18,073 bases of DNA from assembly GCF_000003605.2 (NCBI RefSeq), contig NW_003139817.1:388330-406402 (forward strand). The letters are read 5' to 3'. A model generated the notes under the pieces. That model did no database searches, was not told where the DNA came from, and saw only the letters and a program-made list of their open reading frames with translations. This DNA is from Saccoglossus kowalevskii (Eukaryota > Hemichordata > Enteropneusta > Harrimaniidae). A program made the position numbers and the translations under genes. Shown here one piece after another: positions 1 to 11,500 of the stretch (positions within the stretch are counted from its first letter, which is position 1; each line of letters opens with the position of its first letter).

Positions 1-775
1 AATGCATTGAAATCGCACATTTTCACCATTCCGGACCCGGATCTCAGTTATGCATGGACGGATTTCATTCAAATTTGGTACATACATTAAACATAATAGG
101 ACCTTGATGCACGTCATTTTTTTTTCCGGATCAAGTTCGAAATAGCCGACTGGCGGCCATTTTGTTTTAAAGAATTCAGTTCTGGATCCGTATCCGAGAC
201 ATGCTTGGATTGATCGAGTTGAAACTTCACACACACACAAGGTACATCATGTCACAAATATGTATGTGCATTTGTATCATGATCTCATTAACGATAGCCA
301 AATGGCGGCCGCTTTAAGGCCGAAAATGCATTGAAATCGCACATTTTCACCATTCCGGACCCGTATCTCAGTTATGCATGGATGGATTTTGTTCAAATTT
401 GGTACATACATTAAACATAATAGGACCTTGATGCACGTCTTTTTTTTTTTCGGATCAAGTTCGAAATGGCCGACTGGCGGCCATTTTGTTAAAGAATTCA
501 GTTCTGGATCCGTATCCAAGACATGTCTGGATTGATCAAGTTCAAACTTCACACACACATGGTACATCATGTCACAAATAGATATGTGCCTTTGTTTCAT
601 GATCTGCTTAACAATAGCGAAATGATGGCCATTTTAAGGCCGAAAATGCATCAAAATCACGTATTTTCACAATTCCAGAACCGGATCTCAGTCATGCATG
701 GATGGATTTTGTTCAGATTTAGCACAATGTGTTGTACATATGCAGGTGCATTTCGGTCATGATCTGCTTTGAATG
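1..775. repeat. About 320-bp satellite, roughly 2.4 tandem copies
   Basis: Three successive copies begin at 1, 325 and 645, giving periods of 324 and 320 bp; the third is cut short near 775 and the array probably continues to the left of the window. Copies 1 and 2 are nearly identical and copy 3 is more diverged. Each unit looks like an old dimer: the anchor GGCGGCC (or GATGGCC) recurs at 152, 304, 476 and 624, alternating spacings of 152, 172 and 148 bp, and both halves carry related words (a GG-CCGTATC-like block, ATGC-TGGA, GGTACAT). ORFs here on either strand are by-products of the repeat. I do not recognise the family. Confidence 0.9.
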
Positions 776-2054
776 TATATGTCACTCAAATATGAACGGA
801 ACGGGGACGTGTCATTGACAATGACTTGTTTTAAATGTAAACACACACAAGAAGGCACTATTTTTGAAATAAAGTTTACACTTAAAGTTCACCGTTCTCG
901 TTTATGATATCAGTTGTTAACTCAATGTCATTCCTTTAGTCGATCATTCCTAAACATAATTTGATTCCTAATTCCTGTGTAGTCGTTGTTTACGCCCTCA
1001 AGTTCAAATCCTTCAAACCCTCCATTGTTCAAATACACTACAAGCTTTTACAGTCTTCTATAATTACTATAAATTCCACTGTAATAAAATAAAATCTTGT
1101 AAAGTTTTCAGTTAAATTTATTACCAGTCCCATACACAGATTTTGATATTGCTTCTAGTTTTTAATCAAAAGTTTTGGCAATTTGTATGAACTTTTCATG
1201 TGGGAGGAGCAGATTATACCAAAATCATTTTGTAAATGGTGCCAAAAGTTAACAATATTGCTTAAAAGTTTAACAATGTATGTAAACATTACATCAAATA
1301 TAAGCACACACTGGCATGATATTAAACATAAAAATTTGACATGGTCATATTATCAATAAAATATGCTAGTCACAAGCAGGATAAGTATCGCTTAAAATTA
1401 TAAATTTAATTTAGATAAGAAGATAATTATTATTGTAAGCACAATCTTTTAATTGCACTGTGATTTAATTGAATTCGGTTTCATCATTGTAAATAGAAGA
1501 TTGTTCAAAACTACACACAACAACAACAATAAGGTATTGTGACCGACTAAAAACATGATATGACATGACTATATTGATTCTGAATTTATATCATTATCAA
1601 TTAGTGTTTAATATTGCTAATTATCATAATTAATCTGATCTACAGTATTGAAGTGAAATGAAAAAGCAAAAGAAATAAATTTGATTGTACTAATCTTTTG
1701 TATGGATATAAACAAATATAAACAAAGTAATCAGGTCTGTGGATCCGTAGAAACCTGTTATAAATTCATTTGACAAATAATGTTGAGGTAGATTATGTTG
1801 AGTAACTATAAATGGGTATTGCACTGATGACAATGAAAAACTGACTAAGAAACTCAGAAAGTGGTGGAATTCCATGCTTTTCCGCAATGTTTTTAAAGAA
1901 AAATCAAATTTCAATGCTTTGCAAGGCCTGGAAATGTGAATTTTGGAATTCCAGACTACATATGAACCCTGTATATTTCCAATCCAAGTACAATTTACAG
2001 AGTATCTGTATACTGAAGTATATTACCAAGAGACTGCATCTTACTTGTACTTAT
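776..2054. other. AT-rich intergenic DNA, nothing recognised
   Basis: This stretch separates the satellite from the 3' end of the transporter gene. It is strongly AT-rich with many short A and T runs. The ORFs are short and of biased low-complexity composition, without recognisable motifs. I see no tRNA, no clear repeat and no transposon remnant. Confidence 0.5.
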
Positions 2055-2060
2055 TTTATT
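2055..2060 (-). terminator. Candidate poly(A) signal AATAAA for SLC35B4
   Basis: The plus strand reads TTTATT, giving AATAAA on the minus strand about 300 nt downstream of the SLC35B4 stop. It would define a 3' UTR of roughly 320 nt. This is an inference from position only, because AT-rich DNA produces this hexamer often; another copy lies on the same strand near 1117. Confidence 0.3.
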
Positions 2061-2358
2061 AAAATGCATTAATTATTCACTGGGTTTTTGCTATTTTTGT
2101 TGATAAGTAAAATCCGCTAAATTAAATCCACTTGAGCATGTGAAATAACAATATAATTCATTGTTTCGCAGCCAGGTTCATGAACTTAAAACACAGAGTA
2201 AATATTAAAAGCATTGAAATAGTGAAATTAAATACCAGTTAAAATAAATGGTTTTACAGTAATGAGACAATAGAAGCAAATTTCAAATGTATAAAACCTT
2301 ATGAGACACTGAATTAAAGTAAAAGAAAACATACAAAAAAAACACACTAAAAAACGAT

Positions 2359-2599
2359 TTATGCCTTTTTGGCTTGAGTACTGTAAAACGTTCTTTTACA
2401 AATATCTAGCATATCAATGAACATAAATGTGCCAGCAAAAACGAGAAATGTACCAAACCAATGTGCAACTGTGAACGGGTTCTTGAAATAGAGAACTGAA
2501 AACATCAGACTGAAGAACTTGCGTAGAGTTATGACCAGTGTAACAACCAGGGATGGACACTCAGTAGTGAGGATAAAAACACCAGATATACATACATAT
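2359..2599 (-). CDS. SLC35B4: SLC35B4 coding exon 10 (last), with stop
   Basis: 241 nt completing Gln248 and encoding residues 249-327, then TAA at 2361-2359. It contains YVCISGVFILTTEC, TLVITLRKFFSLMFS, YFKNPFT and HWFGTFLVFAGT, the strongest block of identity to SLC35B4. The open frame extends upstream to 2685, but that part is intron: it includes a U12 branch-point sequence and has no family similarity. Confidence 0.96.
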
Positions 2600-5500
2600 G
2601 TGAAACTGTTGGTTAAGGTAAAACTTAAAACAGATTGAAAAATAAATTGGTACCGTAAACAGGGTGGTGATATGCTAAGAGACAAATCAGGGTATTAAAA
2701 CTAGATTCTGGAAAGTGCTCCTGTGTGATTTGAATTTAAATGTATCACAGAGAATTAGAATCCAAACTTGGATTATTGATTCAACAATATTAAAGCCAGT
2801 AAGTATGTACTAACATTCAATCCACTTAATAAACTGATGTGAGCTAACTATTATGTACACACTATTACCAGAATTTCAACAACGCAAGCTCATTTAAGAC
2901 AAGTCGATGAATTGACACATTTCCTTACGTTTTCATTGCAAGATTGCAAGAAATATCGAACAGTGATCAATTATTTTGATTCAAGATCTTGTTATTGACT
3001 AAAACATTTTACTCTAACTCTTCTTCTTGTCAGTTAGAAAATTGTCATTCCATATGTTAATATGTGTGTGTTCTGCATATCCAGTCAGCAGACATGGATA
3101 GCCTTGCTCAGAAACTAGCCAAATATTTCAATATCTGATGATTAAACTGAATAGATATGCAAAGGATATTGGGTAATACAGTTTCCTAGAAGATACAGCC
3201 ACATCTCAGGAATTCCAAAAATAGGAGCTGTGAAAAAACAGAAAAATTATAAGTTGTGATATTTATATATAATCTTCCTGTACTCCGTGTCGATGTCACA
3301 TAAGTGAGAATTAATAAGGGATTATATATTTATCAGACTAAAATACACCAGGCGTAGACGAGCTTTTAGTAGGTATTGTTAATTTTGTTATGGAATATAG
3401 AATGAGATTATTTGACTAACTTTGTGCTGAAATGAGGTCCGAAATATAGACAGGCATTGTACACTGTATTTGAACAGAGTCAAATATCACTGTTGCATAT
3501 TTCAATTAATTAATCACAGAGTTTCATTTTTTAACTGTCAAACATAAAGCGAATATTAAATTTAACACAGCTGTGTGCTAACACCATCACTGATTGTGTA
3601 CTGCAGAATTTTGTCTAAAAAAATGATATACAAGTAGCAAGATTTAACACTATAGTAAGCACTTGCAATAACACGACGTTACGTTTGTTTATGATCGAAA
3701 GTTGTCACAATTATTTCTGTTGGTGAAATCCAAGTTGAGTGTACAAATAATCGTACAAATCATACCAACAAAATAGCTGGTGAACAGACAGCATATGCTA
3801 AGGCATACAGTTGGCAGAATTCTCAGTATACAAAAATGCTAAATTACTATGAGGGTTTACTAGACTATGAAACAAAATATGTGATATATTGGTACACTGA
3901 TTCTTGATACTTCACTCGATACATGTACAAAGACAAAACAGATTGTAAACCTACCTGTCTGTGAGAATAATACTATATGGTTATAGATATCTGGTGCTAA
4001 TAATAGAAATACTGGCAGAGGAAGGGCATGCTGAAATCAAACAGTAATACCACATAAATCGTTTAGTCCGTACAGCCCGAAATACAAAATATCAATCCTC
4101 AGAAAATAACCATAAATTATAGCTGTAAACTGCATCATAGAAGTTCAAGTCTCATAATATTGTAACCAATGTTGAATTGTGTATTCATTCATATGTAAAT
4201 CAAAGATGTTCAAAGCATTCAGGAAAATTCTAACCATATTATATACCAAATATTTCACTTTCCTAAAAATATGAAAAAAAAAAGAAAAGAAGAAAATCTA
4301 ACACATACACAAACCATACTCAAGGGTTGGTTCTGGACATGTCAAAATACCTGATTTTAGTGTTGTTGTTTTTACAACAAAAACAGCACTCAGCTTTCTT
4401 TGATCAGAAAATAACATTATTTTATCTTTGCCATGATGGAACATCTAGATATTAAAGTGAATTGCTAAAAGCATGTACGATATTGTACATACATGTCAGA
4501 AAAGAATTTGTCAATAACAAAAATGGTCACCAGACGGCCATCTTGAGTAGAAATTACAAATCAAAGTTGATATTGCTCTGGAACCACATTCATTTAAACA
4601 GAAGTTGGCCATTTAGAATCCAATCTGGAATACAGAATGACACAATGTTCAACATATGTAAAAAATTTGAAACAAAAGCCATCCATAAACAACCAAGATG
4701 TTTTGTTTTGATGGCAATTCAATGCGCTACATAGGCCTGATTGAATACAAGCACATACAGAACATTAGGGTCACCAAAGTTCTGTTAGTGAATGAATCTC
4801 TGTCAGTGACTTCAGCCTTTCCACAATGGCACACTCTCTTATGGCATGGGTATAATTTTATGCAATACCACAATAAATGAAGCCTCCTTAAATTAAGTTG
4901 TTACTTACAGAATAAAATAAAGCCTCCTTAGGTTGTTACTCACAGAATAAATAAAGCCTCCCTTGGTTGTTACTCACAGAATAAAATGAAGCCTCCTTAG
5001 GTTGTTACTCACAGAATAAAATAAAGCCTCCCTAGGTTGTTACTCACAGAATAAAATAAAGCCTCCCTAGGTTGTTACTTACAGAATAAAATAAAGCCTC
5101 CCTAGGTTGTTACTCACAGAATAAAATAAATCCTCCCTAGGTTGTTACTTACAGAATAAAATAAAGCCTCCCTAGGTTGTTACTCACAGAATAAAATAAA
5201 GCCTCCCTAGGTTGTTACTTACAGAATAAAATAAAGCCTCCTTAGGTTGTTACTTACAGAATAAAATAACGCCTCCTTAGGTTGTTACTTACAGAATAAA
5301 ATAAAGCCTCCCTAGGTTGTTACTCACAGAATAAAATAAAGCCTCCCTAGGTTGTTACTTACAGAATAAAATAAAGCCTCCTTAGGTTGTTTGCCGAACC
5401 TTTTATAAAGCACTTCCTGAAATATACCCATTCTCGCAGACATGAACAATGCAAAACATAACATTAATATTCCTGTAAATAAATAAAACACACAACTTGA

Positions 5501-8500
5501 AATTCAGGCCACTGAAACATGTTGCCGAGATTACAAATAACTTAATATTTATACCTACAATGTAGCATTATATTAGCTAAATTACTGGGGCGACATACTT
5601 GATTGGATAGCATGCATCTTCTAGTGAATATATATGTATGAAGCAACAATATTGTACACAACAAACAATAATAATTCCTTACCGATTACCAACATAAAAA
5701 AATCATTCATCGACACCTCTGTTTCCACATCAATATCTGCTTTTCCCTACAAATGTGATAAGACAGAAGTACAGAATATCATAACACACCGCTGGCGCAC
5801 AGCAAACTAATCCTTGTGGGTGAACAAATGAATTTAAGAATGCTGCTTTTACAGCAGTGAAGCAGATAGAATACGATGAGTTGGTTATATGTCTCGCATT
5901 TTAAAGCTTGGTTATTGTAGCAACACTCATGCTGATAAAATACATGTGATGATCAGAATCAAAGAAAAAAACCTTCAAATTTCAAATAGGTAGCCAGCCA
6001 ATAAAATTTTCCTTATACAGTTATATTCCACAAGAAACCTACCACTTGTTTAGCTGATGCTATCGTGCAGGAACTGATACCAACAGTAATCATTATAACA
6101 GCAATGTATTTGGAATATTTATATCTGAAATACACATAAGATAAAACAATTATGAAATGTATAAACTAAAAGATGATTAAGATTAGTCATATTCTGATAT
6201 TAATGTTGTTATCACTCTTGGGATGAAGATAAAAGATACGAGATGGAAATAAGTACAGAGATGTCAAAAACAATGATTAGTGGAATTCTTAGAACAAAAA
6301 AAAACAAAGTTGAATATTTCAGACATATTCCTTGAGCAAGATGAGAACTTTTTGGGTTCAATAATAGATAGTGACTTGAGTTGTAAAAAAGAAACTAAAG
6401 CTAGAGTCAGACTAGCTTGTAGTATAATGGCAAGGCTAGAATATGGAAAGTGAGAACCATTAGAGTGGGAGTAAAATTGAAACTAATATCATTGGTAAAT
6501 TCTGTCTTACTGTATGGATGTGAAAGCTTGACTCTAGACATGGATTCTTCAAAGAAATTAAGAATAACATGGAAATAAACTATAACAAACAATATTTCAT
6601 CTGAATGCAGATATAGATGTATACAATAGTGCATATGTCATACCAATGTGTGTCTAAACAAGTAATCACATCACATAGTCCGAGTTCTCAAGAAATATAT
6701 CCAGTTTAAACATGACAGGTCAGTGAATGTCAGAAATATGGCTCCAAAACTGTTTCACTGAAACAATGTGGCCCACTAGTTGGCTATTTTAAATCTGATC
6801 TGACAAACAGATTGTTGTGTGTCAAGATCACATAATATTCACCAAAGTTTGAATGAAATACATTCATACATGCCCAAGATCTGATTCTGGATTGGCAGTA
6901 CGATATAAGTGTAAAGTTTGAATGTAATCAGCATTGGGATGTTTGAGATAAAGATTGAGACACACGCATATATGCATGCTCACACACACACAGGTCAAAA
7001 CTTTCAGGTTTTCAGACTTAAAATCAAGATGCAGGTTTTTTACACAATGTCACATAGAAAACACTCCAGAATGAAGTGTAAAACCACCTTTCTAATTCTT
7101 ACACCTACAAAATTGTTAGATTCCTTAGACAAACATTGGAACAGGATATGAACTACTGCATTCAATTTTTAACTCAAAAACTCAAGTTGCAGTGTAAAAA
7201 CATCTTGTAAAAATTCAATAATAAATTATAACAAATTCATCTGGAAATATTGTCACACCACTGATGAAAGACTATGCGAAGAGTTGAAAACAATAGTTAC
7301 AGAAAGAAACTACATATTGTGAATATTTAGATTAAAAATACTATTTGTTGTTCTCCCAAAATGAAAAGGATGAAACAAGATGTTGCATTGCAATTGAACT
7401 ATGACCTTAATATGTATTAGTGGCTTGTGTGCAAGTTGCAGTTAGTCGGTGAGGCAGCATGTTTGAAAGTGTATAAAACTTAGTAGGTTACAGAGACTAC
7501 TTCAAACATTGTTAGTCAATGTGAAAAAATATAAATAAAATTCTCACTTTCGTTTAAGTATAATAATTCCTAACACCATATTAGCAATCAGACTTCCCTG
7601 TAAATAAATAAAATTGCAAGATTTTGTTTTTAAATCCTAAAACTGTATATCTCATCAAAGAATCAGGTACGAAATATGAAATCTTATGTTTCAGATAATT
7701 CATATTTTAAAATTTACTGACACAGAAAAGAAAAAAAAAACACAAAAAAACGAATTCTGTCTAAATTCATATACGATAGAATACAGCATCATTTACTTAC
7801 TGCACGGAATATCATATGTAAAGGAAGAGGTATGTTGAAGTTCAGTGCATAATTGTTCACAACACTGACTAGAAAGAAAAGGGTCACCATCATACCATAA
7901 TGCCTAGAATTAACAAGACGATATATGTACATTTATAGCTGAAAGCACAGGTGTGATTTGGGAGAGTAGAACGAATAAAGGAAATCTTCTTGAAAGAATG
8001 TTTAACCCATTGCTACCAGCATGTTCAGGATGTACGAGTAGTGTTTGTTTCGAAGGCATCACTAATCAATTGCTACGTTCACATGGCAGCATTCTATCGC
8101 AGTCGAACTACTGCTCCTCCCACAGATTAACAGAAGATCATCTCAAATGCGTTTACCGGTCAATCTCCGTTAAGATGCTGTTGTGTGAGCGTGAAGATGT
8201 TTGAATCCGAGTAAAGAAGAAACTAAACAAGAAACTAAAATAGTGACAGATGTGTTTATTAATTTATTGCTGTGGTGCCTGGGGAAAAGGATTTCTTAGT
8301 TCAAGCAATAAACTTCTTTGAGATTCATAACAAATAAGCAAAGGGTCACAGAAAAGTAAAACAGATGGGGTTAAACAATTTTGTTTTCATGTGTTCATGT
8401 CTTCATTTGATTTTTTTTTCATTGATATCACTGTACTCCCAGAATGATAAAATGTGTTGTGTGTCATCTGCATGCCATATTTTGCATAGAGATATCAATT

Positions 8501-11500
8501 TTGTCTCAAGCACCTTACAGCAATTCCTAGATGATCTAGATGATCTAGATGATCCACATGGCACATTTTATAGATAAATATAAGTTCACTTACTTGATCG
8601 GTATTACTGGTTTTGTTTTCCCAAACTTATAATAGTCAATAAAACCTTCTATAGCAATGAAGAGAAACTGAAAAAAGGTGATGATATTACCACTTCCTGG
8701 AAAATCTCTGTAAAATTAACATTAACATCAATTAAAAAATTATTATCTGTCTTTTTTGTGCAACAGTTTTTGTGCAGTGTTGAATTTTGTGTAAACGATG
8801 CATATTACACACTATTACATGGGACTCGTGTTTACGTGGAACAACGTGAATATATGCTTAAATTCTGGGTGTGACTATGTGCGATACCCCAGCTTCTTGC
8901 AAAGCAGAGAAAGAGACATAGAAAGCTTGGGTAACATGCTGAGGAAAACATTCAAATTTTAGTAAAATAACACAAATATTAGTTTACATTGTATTAAATG
9001 TCAGTGATGTGAAAATATCATCACTAACATTTTATCATCTAGTTGTTTGTTTTATGACACCCAGATGTCCCATGGTCATGAATTTAGAATCTGTGAGTTA
9101 GTTGCAACATGGAACTACAAACCACTTCTATGGTTGACTTTGACACTACTACACAGTCCACTATCAGATGGAGGAACTGTGGGCAGGATTCCAGAAGACG
9201 TATCTACACTTTATGCAATTTTTTTTTAAATTATGCTAATTTATTCATGACGTAGCAGTTTCTGTGCTCATGAATATTCATCAATTTGTGGGTCAATACA
9301 TTTTGAAAGGGGCGATATATTATTTTTGGGGGAAGAGTTAGAAAGGGGGATCAGTAATCCTTAGGGGGTCAATACAAAAGAAGGGACCCATTTGGAGAGC
9401 AGCCATGCTCCTCGTGTCTGTTGTTGCACGTGACCTACAGCTGTCAACTGTGTTCGTTCTTCGTCGACTTCGACTTCGACTGGCTTCCATGTGAGGTAGT
9501 ATTCTTGTGTTCTGTTTTTCTGACTTGAGTTTTTGAATCCGCTGTTTATGTTTTTAACGTCTTTCATGTCTTTTGTAGGAGTGTCCAATCCGTGATTCGA
9601 ACTTGCGATCTTTGAGTTCCCAGCGCACTGTCTTGTCCACTGTACCACGAGTGTCTTCACACAAGAGATAGGATTTAAGTCCTATTCATAGGAGCACTGT
9701 CTTCACTAGCATTCAAAAATCTAACTAAACATACTGGATTCGAACCAGCGATCGCTCACATTGCTGACATAGTACAAATCAACTGAGCTATGTGGGTAGT
9801 CATGAAAATTGAATAATTTGTTGTCATATTTAGCTTTATTGCCAAATAGTGTTTTCGAGAAAAAGATGGGTAGGCAAGGGAATTGAACCCGGGTCCTCCT
9901 GATCACTACGTAGAGAACTGACCCACAAGACCACGATGGATTGACTGGTTGTGTTTGCATTTGATAAGAGTATATAGTGTGTATATATATAGAAATACAA
10001 CATATTACAATTACAATTGTGCAAAAAATTTGCAATTTTGTGTTTTTACTTGTGTAAACTATATACATGACATAACCCGTTAGTGTACATTTTGCCAATT
10101 GGGTGTTTGCCATTTGCGTTGCCCATACCTGACCCGACCCTAACCCTAATGCCAAGACACGTTCCTGTTAATAATTGCTCAATAATGATACTCTGTTGTG
10201 CACTGTCTGTGAGTAAGTTGCATTGATGTCAACTGATTAAACAAGTTGCGTTTAAGCAATTTCCACTTTTAACAAGTGATTAAATTGTGAGACTAAATAA
10301 GTGGACATATATTTGAGACTGATTTTGGTGTAGACACAGTGTTTAATTAATTGTCATCATTGCAGGTTGTGAGAATAAACCTATTGTGGGTTGTTTGAGA
10401 TGGAATTTAACTCTGGGCAAATGTTTAATATGGCCACTTACACTTATTCTATAGTTGTGTATAAATTTGGTGTTAATTTCATGTTACTTGTGTGAGATTT
10501 TATGTAATGCAGTGTTCAGTGAGTGAGTGAGTGTGTGTGTGTGTGTGTGTGTGCTCGCGCGCGCGTTTGGATTTAATGTAATGGCAATGTGGATGCAAAG
10601 CACATTAATGAACTTGTGTTATTTATACTCTATTTTTGGATTTGATTTGGTGCGGCCACCCTCTGGGTGAAACCGTGTGTGTTTGCGTGTGCGTTCTTGT
10701 TTAGGGGGGGGGGTAAGGCTTTATTGTTTGGGAGACGGGCTTGGGACCTAAAACGGCCCCATATATATATATATGCCCTAGAGGTAGTCGGGACATGTTT
10801 TTTGACATGACTCCACATGCCCTCGGCGGTGTTGGTACAGGCGCCGCTGTCAGGATCTACATAATGCATTGAATGGTTAACAGTTAAATGATAATACGGA
10901 GAATCAGGAGAACTCAAAGCAGAATAAGCCTTCCATTGGTCGGACATGATTGTAGTACCCGGTAAAATAAATTTGTTAATAAGAGGAATGAGAGTATCAG
11001 CGTCCCGTTGTTTGACGGGAACTAAAATACAACGACCCGTCCCCCGTTCAATGGCGCCAAAAACCCACTGCCCTTCTCGCCATCTGCCCCGGTTGTATTT
11101 GTTTTTGCCGAATTTGGATTCGTCGATTTCGACAATACAATCGGGGCCTCCTAATTGCACCGGGTTCTCCACAAAATACTGGTGATTGTATGTTTCATCG
11201 GCCAGAATCGCGAAACAAACCTCTCTGCAGAAATTATAATAGTCAATAGCAGTAGTAACAGAAACACGCAAGCGAGTTTTAGTGTCAGTAACCGGAAACT
11301 TAATACACCAAAAATACAGTAACTGTAGAGTGGTAGCAACAGAAAGATGGCTGTTTGAAAACCACGTTCCGTTGCGAGCAGAAACACGCTTTCCGCAAGC
11401 GCGATGGTTACACCGCCATTCCAGTGGTTCAAGAGCTGGTGTGCGCCTGCAGAGAGTCATGTTTCTGCCACATGCATCACAGGAACGTGATTTCGCAATC

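Noticed and set aside
277-762. ORFs on both strands in the satellite
   Set aside because: They follow the repeat period and carry no protein family motif; they are by-products of the satellite.
2600-2685. Last exon of SLC35B4 starting at the Met at 2685
   Set aside because: The extra residues have no family similarity and cover the U12 branch site; joining at 2599 restores the conserved protein.
4882-5389. CRISPR array
   Set aside because: The repeats are directly adjacent with no unique spacers, the host is eukaryotic, and the unit is derived from the neighbouring exon.
8000-8374. piggyBac-like MITE bounded by TTAACCCAT and ATGGGGTTAA
   Set aside because: The ends match for only a few bases beyond TTAA, and no longer inverted repeat is visible.
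9728-9797. Functional tRNA gene at module B
   Set aside because: The A box, B box and T-arm are good, but the acceptor and anticodon stems do not pair cleanly.
10138-10150. Interstitial telomere repeat (CCCTAACCCTAA)
   Set aside because: Only about two units of the motif are present; this is expected by chance.
9721-10155. 144-codon minus-strand ORF
   Set aside because: It runs through tRNA-like modules B and C, and its open frame is explained by them.
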